A DNA stretch of 64,000 bases from Ursus arctos (Eukaryota > Chordata > Mammalia > Carnivora > Ursidae), in contig NW_026622963.1 of the NCBI RefSeq assembly GCF_023065955.2, positions 7,385,001-7,449,000 of the forward strand. The letters run 5' to 3'. This document shows positions 36,488 through 53,400 of this stretch, piece after piece (within the stretch, counting starts at the first letter, position 1; each line of letters starts with the position of its first letter). The notes below the pieces were generated by a model that had not been told where the DNA came from, did no database searches, and saw only the letters and a list, made by a program, of their open reading frames with translations. Made by a program: the position numbers and the translations under genes.

Positions 36488-36862
36488 CCTGACGTTTCAT
36501 TGCTAGGAGATGATAAATATTAGAACCGGGAGGGTCAGTCAGCTAGAATACCCTGGTATGATTATACCTGCTGTTAAACTTTTAAAATACTTCTGTACTG
36601 GTTTTCAAAGAGCTCCCCACAATCAGGGTCTCCCCTCCCCAGGCCCTCCCCCAGCCTCTAGCAAGCCCCCAGCACAGCGTGGAAGGGTCTAGAACTGGTG
36701 TAGATGGAGAAGGAGCACCTCCAAGACCAGGCTGCTCCCGGCCGGGCTCAGGCCTGACCCGCTGTTCTCTTGAGATGCTAGCCCTCCCCTCGGGTGATGA
36801 GGGAGTGAAATCAAAGGCAGGAGAAACTTCTCATTCTCACACGAAGAAATGCTTAACAAGCT

Positions 36863-37012
36863 CTTCATAAATATTTCCGATTATTATTGTTAATAGTAGT
36901 AGTAGTAATATTTATTTCAAATTAGCCATCCTCTTTTTTTAAAATGAAAAGAGCTTTATTTTATCCTGCTTATAATTGTAATACAGGTTGATTATTAAAC
37001 ACCCAAAGACAA
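36863..37012. repeat. Local duplication, copy 2
   Basis: A diverged copy of 35901-36040, 962 bases away in the same orientation, with a short AGT-repeat insertion. Confidence 0.7.
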
Positions 37013-39930
37013 CAGCAACATTTCTGTTCGTGGCATCTTTATAATACGTCTGCTGGACGTGGGAGAGCCCACCTCCCAGCACAGGGGGGAAGCAGTTGAA
37101 CAGACATCCTTTGCCCGGGACAAAGGAGGAAGGGGGCCGACCCCAGCGTGGAGGAGCAGATCAGACGCGGGCCACCTGGACAGACTGCCTTTTGTCTGCT
37201 CCCCTAGGACGGAAGGAGGAGCCTCTCCAGTTCTGCTCAGAACTTTAAAATAATTCTGGGCGAAGGACTTCACAAGCCGAGGGCTGGGAAAACTATGCAG
37301 GGGAATATCTGATTATTTCTAAATGTTATCTTGAAAAGAAAAGAAAGAGGCTTTGTTGAGAAACTTTCCGGCTGGTATCTGCCTCTGGGAGTCCTGAACT
37401 TTCCACGCACCACCGCTCTAGAGAAAGAAACTATTGATGAATTTAGGTCCTACCAAGGTGAAAGGAGTCCCATGATCTTTGGCCAGCAAGTCCCTTGAGA
37501 CACATGAAATCAGACATGCTGCTTTGTAGCCGGCTTTCGTTGAGTTGAAACACTGCGGGCATACTTCCATGTATGAGAATATGGAAACTCGACCATTTGT
37601 GATGGCTGCCTAGCCGTCCACTGTCAGGATGGAACACAGTGGGTGTAGCCAGTTGTCTACAGATGGCCGTTTTACTAAAAATTGCTGCAGGGAACAGCCC
37701 TATCATTACATCTTGGTGAAATTTTCCATGGGATCGTTTCCTGGAAGTGGAATTGGTGTCCTGGTCTCCAGAGCCCATGCACACATCACTGGCTAGCCCT
37801 TCTCCAAGATCGCAAAGATCCATGGGTGGGGAATAAAGAGACTTTTTAAGAAATCCCAGAAAATATGTTCCCAGGACCAAATGCCACGAATGAGGCCTGT
37901 CCCAAACCGGAAGCCCGAGGCTCCTGGAACTGCAGTGTTCAGCCCAGCCAACCTGACCTCGTCCCTAGAACCATTCCTCCTCCCTCTGACAACACCCAGG
38001 TCATCTCTCAGGCCTGGGACCCGGTGACACAGGATATGACAGGCCCCAGACAGTCCGGGGCAGGGGGCTTTACCTGCCAGAGAAAAGTCAGTTCTGTAGC
38101 CTTTTTCTTCCATTCCCTCCCGGCCTGCCCCACCTGCCCCAGACCTCCAGGGAGTCAGGGGAGTTGCTGACCTGTCCCCTCGGGGAATAATTGTATTAGT
38201 GATAAGGTGGCCTCTGGCGGCTTCGTCAGCAGATTCAAGGCTTTGGGCTGGGTAATCCTTTGGCGTCTGCCCCAGCAGCTGGTGGTCACAAATCGGGAGA
38301 GAGCCCCTGCCCCCAGCCCTGCTGGGCTGTCATCCAGCACCGTCCTGGCTCTGGCCGGGCCTGACTTGCCAGGGCGAGAGGAGCTGGGCTGAAATCAAAA
38401 CGTGAAGGGTCAACATGATAAAGTCCCAAGAGCGTAAGAACAGGCACGTCAAACACTGCTAGTGTCTTTTCTTCTGAGGGGTTTATTTTTTCGCCGTCCT
38501 AAGTAACACATACCCACTAGAGAATATCAGGAAAATAAAGACAAGTTAAAAATGAGCTACGGTCCAGGAAGTGCCTTGTCATCCACACTCCCGGCTGACC
38601 TGAAACTCTGAACCCAGTCTCTGGAACTTTCCAGCGGCTGAGGAGAGAAAGGTGACCTGGAGTGAGGTCCAACCCTGAGGACAAGATCCGGCCCTGGAGT
38701 TTCTGCCCGCCCGCCCCCCGCGGCCTGCTCCCCCTCTCCTGGGGAACAACGCTGTGGGCACCAGCTCCCTTCTGCTGCCGAAGCCCAAGAGAGGCTCAGG
38801 CTTCTTCGGAGAGCGCCACGAGGGAAAGCAGCAGTTTGGGGAGCCCCTGACTCCACCCCAGCTCCTCTCCCTCCCTGCAGCTGTGTGGCCTGAAGCGACG
38901 GGCTTGCCCTCTCTGAGACTTTCCTCACCTGTGCGTGCGGGTCGCTGGGCGGTTGGGTATGATGGTGGGAGCAGCTGTCAGCGCTCCCCTTGCTTTCTCC
39001 TTCTCGCTGTTGGTGATGCAACGACAACGAGGGGACACCTGACCTGGTTGCCAGCTCCATCCTCAAATCCTCCCCTTCCCTTGCTCCCATGACCCACGCT
39101 GTCCTGATTTTCCCAGAGGCTCTTCCTTGGCCCAGATCTCCAGGGTCCAAGGCCCTCAGCTCAGCCTTGGGCGCTTTCCTCCCTGCACGCACACGTGTGC
39201 TCAGGGCTGCCCCTCAGGCCGGGGGCTTCGGTGACCATCTCTGTGGACAAGCTGGGGACGGGCGGGTCCCCACACCTGAACTCTGGGTGGGTCTGTGGAT
39301 GGAAACTCCGGCCCAGACCCAGGCAGGGGTGAGGGGGTCATGGAAGCCGGGTGTGTGTGCGAGATCGCCCAAGGAGAGCTGAAAAGGTCCTCTGGCGTCC
39401 ACTCTGGGGCACCCTGAGGTGAAGACCATTGTGCAGTGAGGGCCCAGAGGACTGCCTGTCAGGAGGGGTGCAGGTGAGCGTAGAGGCAAGGGAGGTCAGG
39501 TGTGGGGCCTCCGCCTGGCGGCCTCGATCTTCTGAGGCCCCAGAGAGCGGATTAGCCCCAAAGCCCCTGGAGCTGACTTCCCAAATCCCCAGTAGTGCTT
39601 CCCTGTCACAGTGAGGGTTAACCCCACTTATATAAAGGCCCCGCCCCTCCCCCTCTGTCCCCTCCACTCCATGATCCTTCCAGAAATTTCTCACTGTCCT
39701 CCTCCCCCTTGGGCTCTAAGCCTGAGCCAAGTGCTGCCCCCCAGCCCCAGCGGTGAGCAGGTCTGCTAAGGGTAGGTGGTGCCTTCCAGACCAACCAGGG
39801 TGCTCTCTGCTCTGTCCTGGGCAGGGGGTGAGAGTAGGGGTGGGGGCGGAGCAGGGAAAGGAAAGGCAATTTCTTGAGGCCTGCTCTGTGACCTTCTCAG
39901 AGAAATCATCAGAATAACAGCCCCTATCAT
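37013..39930. other. Intergenic, GC-rich unique sequence upstream of NR2E3
   Basis: No SINE or L1 and no supported gene. The longest frames (for example 38557-39192 on the minus strand) are low-complexity and lack splice context. It could hold NR2E3 control elements, but none is demonstrated. Confidence 0.45.
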
Positions 39931-40095
39931 GTATTATGCTCTTACTGAGTACTGGGCACTGAAAGTTTTGATACCCCTTTTCACAGACTCGGAAACTGAA
40001 GCTCAGAAAGGCTAATCCCTCACTCAGGGCCGGCTGTGTGGCTGGCCTGAGCAGGAGCAGGGATTTAAATTTGCCTCTGTCTGGCCTCTCTCCAC
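39930..40095 (-). repeat. MIR/L2 fragment
   Basis: 'cttactgagtactgggcact', 'cagactcggaaactgaag' and 'ctcagaaaggctaat' fit an old MIR-type element. Confidence 0.5.
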
Positions 40096-40567
40096 ACTCC
40101 CTCTGGAGCTGGGCCTTGATCCAAGGAGGCCCAGACTCCTCCTTTGGCCTCCTCACCTCACAACCACACTGAGCTTGAGCTGGGAAGACAGCAGAGAGGC
40201 CAGCCCGCCTGGGACGGTGAGGCCGGGTCGGGGAAAGTCCGGGACGCTACCAGAGGGCCGGGAGCTGTGCCCTCACGCCCTCCCATCCTGCAGGCCCCAC
40301 ACCCCAGGAGCCTACAGCTCTTCTTCGGCTCCTCACAGACCTGAAGGAGACTCTCCACCTTGGGCCCCAGGCCTTCCTGCCGCAGGCCAGCCTCCGACCC
40401 TACATTAGACCCATTCCCATGTGTGATGGGAGCCACCTCTGTGCTGGATACGTGGGGAGCCCCCTTCCAGGATTTGAGGGTCCTGGGCCCTAAGTGGTTC
40501 CTTATCAAGGGCTCAGGTGGGAACCACGAGGGTGGAAAGCTGGAGCCACAGTGAACACTGTATACGC

Positions 40568-40607
<40 letters not shown>
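40568..40607. repeat. (CA)n microsatellite about 0.6 kb upstream of NR2E3
   Basis: About 19 CA units, followed by CA-rich sequence. Confidence 0.97.
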
Positions 40608-40857
40608 CTCCCCAGACATACACTTGCTCCCAGACACACGCCAAGCAGCTCAAGAAGATTGAATGTCCTGGGGGACCTGGACTCCACACCTTCCTTCAAG
40701 ATTTGGCATTGGATGGCCAGCAGGTTGAGCGCACCGGGCAGAAGGGACAAGGAACACTGGGCAGCGTGGGGGGGGGGGGGCAGCAGAACCGTCGGGCTCT
40801 GGGGGCACCTTGGTCACGCTGCAGGTGTGGCTGGTTGATCCCCTGTGGAGACACTAA

Positions 40858-40864
40858 AGATTAA
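40858..40864. promoter_or_regulatory. Candidate CRX/OTX-type site upstream of NR2E3
   Basis: 'agattaa' reads TTAATCT on the minus strand, matching YTAATCY, the CRX/OTX homeodomain consensus. It lies about 320 bases before the start codon, where a proximal promoter is expected. CRX and NRL are known to drive NR2E3 in rods; that this motif is used is inference. Further GGATTA/TAATCC matches occur at about 39549 and 40012. Confidence 0.35.
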
Positions 40865-41181
40865 GGGGATCATAAGCTGCGTCCAGCACTGCCCCGGGAG
40901 AAATCTCCCAGAGCCAGAGCCGCTGCTGTGAGGGGAAGTTGGGGCAGCTCTGAGTTCAGACAGAGAGACGGGAGGCAGAACAAAGAGGAGAGACTTGGGA
41001 GGAGGGAGGAAGACCACCAGGGCCAGGGAGGGGGAGAAGTAAAAATAGGAGACAGGGGTACCAAGAGAGGGACAGAGGTCAAAAGAGGGAGGCCAAGGCT
41101 GGGTCCACTCGGCAGGCCTCCCCCAGGAAGGAAGGTGGAGGCTGCCCTGGGACCCGCTAGCACTGGGCCCACCGCCCGAGC

Positions 41182-46102
<4,921 letters not shown>

Positions 46103-46107
46103 GGGAG

Positions 46108-46690
46108 GTGGAAGTGGAGGTAAAACGGGTCCAGCTACTTTGGAAAACCCCCTACTGAAGCCCCTCATTTGCCTGCCCGGAGACCCGGCAATTCCACCTG
46201 TGGGTGTGGGAGTACCAAGCAGAAATGTCCACCAAAAGACATTATAAAAATATTCACAGCAGCTTTATTCATAATAGCCCCTGACTATCGGCAGTAGGAT
46301 GAATTAATAAATTGTGGTATATTCATTTTAATGGAAAACAGCAATCAAGAAGAATGAACTACCAACACATGTGACAGCATGGATGAATTTCTCAGACACA
46401 GAAGTAGAACGAAAGAACTTTGCCAGGCATAGCTTCTGCTTACACAAAGTTGACGAACAGGCAAGACTAACCGGCGGTGGCAGAAGCTGGAACAGTGTTG
46501 ATCTCTGGGGTAGGGAGGTGGGGTGGTCGGGAAAGGGCCCAGAGGAGCCTCTGCTGGCTAGAAATGTTCTTGATTTTGACCTAGGTGGTGGTTTCACAAA
46601 TTCACTCATTCATAAAACTTAATTGAGCTGCGCACTTAAGATTCGCGCGCTTTACTGTATTATGTTAAATCTCAATAAAAAAATGAAAAA
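46108..46690 (+). repeat. Old L1 3' end directly after NR2E3
   Basis: Sense-strand L1 blocks run from 'gtaaaacgggtccagctac' to the tail 'ctcaataaaaaaatg'. The L1 fragment begins within about ten bases of the NR2E3 stop. Confidence 0.65.
46674..46679 (+). terminator. NR2E3: Candidate NR2E3 poly(A) signal AATAAA from an L1 tail
   Basis: This is the first AATAAA after the NR2E3 stop in a suitable context ('aaatctcaataaaa'). It sits at the 3' end of an old plus-strand L1 fragment, where L1 carries its own poly(A) signal. It would give a 3' UTR of about 0.6 kb. Confidence 0.45.
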
Positions 46691-46699
46691 AAATAAAAC

Positions 46700-47540
46700 C
46701 AAGAAAACAAATGCGTTAAAGGAGGACACTGAAGGAATGAGCGAGGCTCTTGGGTTCCATCTGGGTAACATGCCAAGGCAGAGTCCAGGAGCCACAAATT
46801 CAAGCCCAGCTTCACAATCTCCCACAGGAGTCCAAACCCGGCCTCTCTCCAGATGGGGCCCACCACCCCACGGGCTCTCTCTCGGTGTTTCTCTTCCTGC
46901 CCTTGCTCACCCCTCTGTAAACAAAGGGTGAGCACATCCGACTCAATGCCAGGCAGCTACAGGCACCTTTTTAGAAGGGGAATCTCTATCACTTCTTAAT
47001 CCCTTAGGGAGAGATGCTCAGACAAACTTCCTCCTTTGCAAAGACAGACCCCAAAGCCCGAGGAAATGACAGTAATGCAAAAAGCGAACTTGCATGGGGC
47101 ACTTGATGCCACACCAGGCAGTGGACTGAGTGCGGAATGGGCATTGTCACTCAGTCCTCAGATTAGCTCTGGGACAGGGACCAGTCATCCCCAGTGATAA
47201 TGAAAAAACTGAGGCTGGGAGAGAACTTGAACCCTGGTGTGACTCTACTTAACTCCGCTGAATTCCGGCACCGCCATCCCTGTCCCAGCCCCCCGCCCCT
47301 CCAAGAAGAAGTGCTTGAAGTCACAAGAAGAAGGCCATGTGAAAAATCTGTGAAATCCCGGGAGTTTCTTGCCCTTTGGCCTGTGTATGAATCCTCCCAG
47401 CTCACAGAGCTATCCTGCCCTGATGGAAGGAGGTGGTTCGGGACACTCTGCTCTGGAAATGACAGTAGCTAGGCTGTTGCCCGAAGAGACAAGAGTATGG
47501 CCAGTATTGCCCGGCTTGAGCCCTTCCCACTTGAGCACTT
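46700..47540. other. Between NR2E3 and MYO9A, mixed sequence
   Basis: Contains a MIR-like piece at about 47085-47230 ('tgaaaaaactgaggctggg'). The remainder is unassigned; no gene. Confidence 0.45.
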
Positions 47541-47556
47541 AAACTATTCTTGATCT

Positions 47557-47760
47557 GCTTTATATACAGATACAGAGATAGATATACAGATAGAGCAGGG
47601 AGGAGGGGCAGAGGAAGAGGGAGAGAGAGAGAGAATCCGAAGCAGGCTCCACGCCCAGCACGGAGTCTGATGCAGGGCTCAATCCCACAACCCTGAGACC
47701 ATGATCAGAGCCAAATTGAAGAGTCAGACTCCCAACCGACTGTGCCACCCAGGTGCCCCA
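47557..47760 (-). mobile_element. Can-SINE, minus strand, older
   Basis: Reads in reverse to 'gtgccacccaggtgcccc'. It is flanked by 'tattcttgatct' (47545-47556 and 47761-47772). Confidence 0.92.
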
Positions 47761-48335
47761 TATTCTTGATCTTCTAAAAGCAGCAGCCTTGCCTGTTAGT
47801 CAAGCCATCTAGTGTCTATAATGCCATTATACACCCAGTCCCTATCAAAATTTCACCCTTCGGGTTTAAAGGCCTGCATGTAGAAAGCCTGAGCAAAGGC
47901 GCTGTAGCAAGAAAGAAGGCTGAACTAGGACCAGATAGGCCCTGGGCATTACCCTACAGTCATGCATCTCAGAACACAGGTGTGCAGAGGTGGCCTGGTG
48001 AAGCCCACGGGCTGGTGTCTGGGATGTGTGCGCACAGCAATTCCACACTGGAAGAGGTTGTTTGGGATCCCCAGGAAGAAGTCTTGGAGACGAAGAGGAG
48101 GTATATAAACTGGATTAGCTGCTGTCAACCTGGCATCAATACCACCCCCTTCTAAGGGCTTGTCTCCACTGCAGAGATGCCAGGAACTGAGTTTCCCAGG
48201 ATCCTCTTCCCCCTATGGCTCGCTAATGGAAGTCAGGCACTCACGTGAGCCTTGGAAGGTAAGCGCTGCAGTCATTCCTCTCTGGAGGCTGTTGAGCCAG
48301 CTGTGTGGGAAGGAGATTTCAGGCAGGCTTCTTTA

Positions 48336-48528
48336 TTTCTTATTTTTTTTTTAAAGATTTTATTTATTTAACAGAGAGAGACAGCCAGAGAGGGAACACA
48401 AGCAGGGGGAGTGGGAGAGGAAGAAGGCTCCCAGCGGAAGAGCCTGACGTGGGGCTCAATCCCAGAACGCTGGGATCATGCCCTGAGCGGAAGGCAGACG
48501 CTCCACGACTGCGCCACCCAGGCGCCCC
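48336..48528 (-). mobile_element. Can-SINE, minus strand
   Basis: Full length in reverse, flanked by the 16-base duplication 'caggcaggcttcttta'. Confidence 0.95.
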
Positions 48529-48689
48529 CAGGCAGGCTTCTTTAGAACTGCAGTAGCTTCCAGGCAAGCTCTTCACTTTGGATCTTTCGGCTGAGATCTG
48601 TGTTGGCTTTCTCAACCTTCTGCGAGAGCTCCTCTGATCTTCATTTCTCTGGTTCTTCCAGTGTGTATTGTTAAGCCCCTAATTCCTGT

Positions 48690-49090
48690 ATTATGTCCTC
48701 TCACCTGAAATACACAAGTGTCTCTTATTTTCCTAATACAATACAGAGCTCAGTTGATCTCAGGATTTATTCAACGTTTTGCTGTAAATTGGCCCCATTG
48801 AAATTCGAATGGATAACAGCTTTCATTGCATTTAGGGCTGTTGCTAGGAGAGGGGATACTGTGAAAGCTTTTTTGCCCTCAAAGCCAGAAATGTCTTTGG
48901 TTATGAAGCACACAGAGACAGTCTCTGTGGACCTATCTGGGCCTTTCTTTTCAACTGCAGTTTTCAGATTTGTGAGACAGTCATCCTCTTCCACCCTAAA
49001 GGACTATTTGGTGGTAGAAAATGCAGAGAGAGACCCAAAGATGCCAAAGAAGCATTGGGAAGGTTTGTTGTAGATTTGGTTACCATAGGG
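48690..49090. other. Unassigned 0.4 kb with a 126-residue open frame
   Basis: A plus-strand frame (48693-49073) is open here but shows no recognised domain, and no splice or promoter context was found. Possibly part of an old repeat; not called as a gene. Confidence 0.4.
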
Positions 49091-49116
49091 GTACATTTTA
49101 AAAATGGCATTTCTAG

Positions 49117-49339
49117 GGGCGCCTGGGTGGCACAGCGGTTAAGCGTCTGCCTTCCGCTCGGGGCGTGATCCCGGCGTTATGGGATCGAGCCCCACATCAG
49201 GCTCCTCTGCTATGAGCCTGCTTCTTTCTCTCCCACTCCCCCTGCTTGTGTTCCCTCTCTCGCTGGCTGTCTCTATCTCTGTCGAATAAATAAATAAAAA
49301 ATCTTAAAAAAAAATAAATAAATAAATAAAAAATAAAGC
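49117..49339 (+). mobile_element. Can-SINE, young, plus strand
   Basis: The head 'ggggcgcctgggtggcacag' and a full body end in an expanded AATAAA tail. An exact 20-base duplication 'tttaaaaatggcatttctag' flanks it (49097-49116 and 49340-49359). Confidence 0.96.
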
Positions 49340-49647
49340 TTTAAAAATGGCATTTCTAGATTTTACTTGGCCAATTAAAGAAACTTTAAGAATTCACTAT
49401 CCTTATCATTTTGACGTAAACTTAATGCAAAAATGTAAACAATGCAAAAAAGAAATGGGAAAATGACCTCAAGATTTTAAAAACTGAATAAATTTCCATT
49501 TCACTTTAGACCTAGTTTGGCATTTGGGAACCCCCAGTCTCATTCAACCTGCTCATCCAGTATTTAAGCAAGGGCACCTTTTATTAGGTACTGGAGATCT
49601 GAGTCAGCAAGATAGCACATTTCTTGCGTTGGGAAGTTTATATCAAA

Positions 49648-49846
49648 CATTTATTTATTTATTTATTTATTTATTTATTTGACAGAGAGAGGAGAGAGAG
49701 AAGAGAGCACAAGCAGGGGGAGCGGCAGGCAGAGGGAGGGGAGGAAGCAGGCTGAGAGCCAGCTATGGGGCTCGATCCCAGGACCCTGGGATCATGGCCT
49801 GAGCCGGAGGCAGACGCTTAACCAACTGAGTCTCCCAGACGCCCCT
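49648..49846 (-). mobile_element. Can-SINE, minus strand
   Basis: The (TTTA)n tail, 'gacagagagaggagagag', 'ggctcgatcccaggaccc' and the head 'gagtctcccagacgcccc' are in reverse. Confidence 0.9.
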
Positions 49847-49849
49847 GTT

Positions 49850-50477
49850 TTTTTTTTGATGCCACAAATACTGAGCACTGTTGAGAACACAAGACATCTA
49901 ATCCAGTTCAAGGGGGAAGAGGACATTTCCAGTAAACTGCCTTTTGCACTGAGACCTGAGAGTCAGTAGGAGTTATACAAAGAAGTAAACCTGAGGAGGA
50001 GAACTCATTTCCAGATGGGAAAACTGACACCCAGAAAGGGCTCACGACTTTCCCAAAGTCACACAACATGGCAGCAGAATGAAAATGACAACCTAGGGAT
50101 GAATTCCTGGGCCTCTACTAGCAGCTGTTGCTACTTCCTCATAGGTTTCTTGGTGAGGATCCTAACTGTAGACTTAACGTCTTCGCTGTCCACCTAGCTC
50201 TAGCTGATTACACGAAGTCTTAACAGCCAGCAGGTAGCATCTATTACAGAAAACTAACACCTTGAATCTCACCTTCCCTTGAATTCAGTGGAGTTCCAAT
50301 AATCACTGCTTCTGTACTTTATCATTTTGGGACTCAGTCCTTTCCTTAAACAAAAATCAGCTTAACAAACAAAAATCAGTTTAACAAACAAAAATCATTG
50401 CTGTTCCTTGGAGCGGGACTGGAGTGAGTTGGGGTGGGAGCCAGGATGGTCAGAAAACAAACCACACGTATTGCTGC
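49850..50477. other. Downstream of MYO9A, mixed sequence
   Basis: Contains a MIR-like piece at about 49985-50110 ('ccagatgggaaaactgac', 'ttcccaaagtcacacaac'). No gene. Confidence 0.45.
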
Positions 50478-53400
50478 TTCTGGAAGCTTTGTTCTTTAAT
50501 GAGCCATGGAGTGATTTGTTCATCAAGCTGCTTTCGTTAGCTATACAGTGCATATTCTGAGTGACACAAACTGCACTTTACACAGATGATGTCTTGCTCC
50601 CCCCTCCAAAAAAAAAAAAAAAAAAAACCCAAAAACCAACCCAAAAGGAAATTACAAAGTGCCTGTTGATTGCATCAGGAATGGAATCAGTTCCGTGGGT
50701 GAGATAAATCATTCTTTTTATAGAATTATTCTGTTAAACAGTAAAATGATATTATATTTCACAGGATATGTCCTTTTACAATACATAGTCTTAAAAATTT
50801 ACACTCAGCATACTTATAAATTACTTTAAATCCATTAAAATAATATAATACTAATCTGTAATCCACACCTTTCCCCTAGTAAATACAATTACTTGGTTTA
50901 AAAGGTGCAACTTTTATATGACCTAAGAGGGCTGATAAATAGGTATTAATTATAAATGAATAGCAAGGTGATAGGCCCCTTCGTGTGGCTTTTTTGAAAA
51001 GTTTTAACCAAGAGACCAACATGACCTAATAGATTCATCTCCACAATCATCATTTCGCTGTTACCTTTTCACACCGAATCAAATGTGGGAGTGATTCCAG
51101 AGAAAAGTGGTTAAAAGTATTTGAGGGGCACAGAAAGGCCCAGGACTCCCTCAAATACCAAGGACTTTTACTACCAAGGCTAGCATGGTGTTACTGGGGG
51201 ACAGTGCTGGGGAACTGTCACAAAATTATGGATAGACATAACGCACTTGTCAACACAGAATGATGCATGCCCCATGCCTAGCTCCCCCAACAAGCGGGAA
51301 AAAGAGGAGAATGAGGAAAGCCATCTGGATGATATTTCTTTTTAAAATCAAAAGTCTCTTAGCTTTGAACACATCCTGAGAATTTCTTCTCTAGTTCACC
51401 AAAGTGCTTGTGAAAGGTACACATTCGTTATAGTTAAAAAACAAAAAACAAAAAAACATGGCCCACAGTCCCCGAAGTGGGCCTGCAGAACCTTGCTGGA
51501 CCTCTTCTTTGCAGCATGTTGCTTCTAGGATCCCCTCTCTTGTCTTTGACAGTGAAAACAGCCCCACGGTCATGGAACACAGAAGTCTCCACAACCCTCC
51601 AGCAGCAGGGTAAGAGCCGCAGCTGGTTTCCAAAGCATGAGGAGGTAGGGCCTCTCTGGTAGCCCAGCCCCTGACTTCAGGTCCCTCTGTCTCTTCAAGG
51701 CCCATACTGGGAAGTCTGCATCTCCTTTGTGTTTACAGAAGCCCAGAGTGACGAAGGAATTAAAATGACAGGAAGTACATTACAAACTAAGTATGTCTCC
51801 CTGATCCTTGCTGTTAAACAGATTTGCTTCACTTAAAGACACACAATGTACCCTTAAAAGTATACTTCCCTGCTTCTATTACAGTTTCCATGATAAGGGA
51901 TAGTTGGCTCTAATGTGGAGAAGTGAAAATCCAGGCTTTGTTTGGGGCCGGGAATGTGTGATATGAACAGAATTCTTCTGTATTTTGGAGTATGGGCTCC
52001 AAATGTGGGGCTGCCCCATTGCTGCACAGATGCAGGGATTTTGTCTGTGGCATCTGAGATCAAAGAAAAGCAAGGGAGAAGCAATGGGCAGCACAGCTGT
52101 GACGTATATGAACGTTAAACATCTTCATCCTAAGTGATTATAATACAGCATCACTTGGTGGTGACATAACTTTAACCATGGAGGGGACCAGTTAAGACCA
52201 GAGGGAAGAAGATACAGCACTTGGTTCCGACAGTTTTTAAGAGTTATGGCTTCATCTCTTTATCAGGCCAACAATACTTGTTATCCTATGAGAAGAAAAG
52301 CTTTCTTTCCTTCAAAGGGAGGGTCTCACACTTGCTCTCCATTCTTACGATTGTGTGGATCTCTCCCCCCCACATCCCTCCCATTCTGGCAGTTTGTTAA
52401 AGGACTAGAAATCCACAAATCTAGCAACCAAAAAACAAGGTTTTTTTTATTTAATTTTATCCAAGTTCAGGTTTCAGGTCCCTGAGAAATATAAAGTCTC
52501 TTAACATCCATTGCCTAGTTCCTATAAAGTGACCTATAGTTTTGTTTTGTTTTTTTAACTGCCAAAAACTTATTTTCCAAAGAAACAAAAAAAGAAAATC
52601 TGCAAAAATATAGAAGGGAGAACATATGCCAAGATGTGTTCTCCAGGCTGTTCCTTGGGGCCAAAGGAAATTATCCAACAGAGGTCATCTCTTTCTCGTA
52701 CGGTATTGAACCAATGTCGTGGAGCAAGTAGAGAGTAGCAGTCAGTGTCCAGCAGGAATACTGAAACAGCCTGCACAGCCCAGCTTGGGGCCCCGGGGCC
52801 CCAGAAGTCCCACTTGGACCCAACCATGCTGAGGGGCTGGATTTTCCTCTAGGAGATTCTCCAAAGTTCTGATTTTTAAAAGGCTTTACATTTATGACTC
52901 CTCAGCAGGAACAAGGTGGCAGATGTTTGCGGGACAGAAAATGTAACACTTACAACCATCATCATTCTGGAGATTTAAAAAGATTCCTTCCCCTAGCTCA
53001 TTTCTGAAACCAAACCAGGGAGAGGTAAGACTCCTGCTACCTTTAGCTGCCGCTCAGAATGATGTTCTAAGCCTGACCTCTGGGGCTTGACAATAACCAC
53101 TGAGGCAGTGACATGAGGTTCAGTGTTGTGTAACAGGAGAGAATCTGCCTTAACAAAAGTCTTAATATTTCCACAACTTCAAATTGAAGAAGTATGAAAA
53201 GAAAGAATAACCAAAATTCAGGTTACAGATGGTAAAGGCTCTTTTTCAGAACAGTGCACGTGGTAGTTAGACAAGATGCATTTAGTAACTTTAAAAATAA
53301 ACATTTTCACATACTTATCTCAAGAAAGAGTATCATGTTTCATCTTCCATATATCATAAATAGCAAAAACAGATTTCTAATCGCACAAATGCTAAGAAGC

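Larger units (their letters stand above)
46103..46700 (+). other. NR2E3: NR2E3 3' UTR, apparently L1-derived
   Basis: Beginning within about 10-20 bases of the NR2E3 stop, the sequence follows the 3' end of ORF2 and the 3' UTR of an old LINE-1: the 'agctactttggaaaac', 'cccggcaattccacc' and 'ttcacagcagctttattc' blocks, then 'acaacatggatgaa'-like blocks. It ends at an L1-type tail with 'ctcaataaaa'. The UTR limit is inferred from that AATAAA. Confidence 0.55.

Noticed and set aside
38557..39192. 211-codon minus-strand open frame upstream of NR2E3
   Set aside because: GC-rich, Ser/Gly/Arg/Pro-biased translation typical of chance frames; no conserved motif or splice signals.
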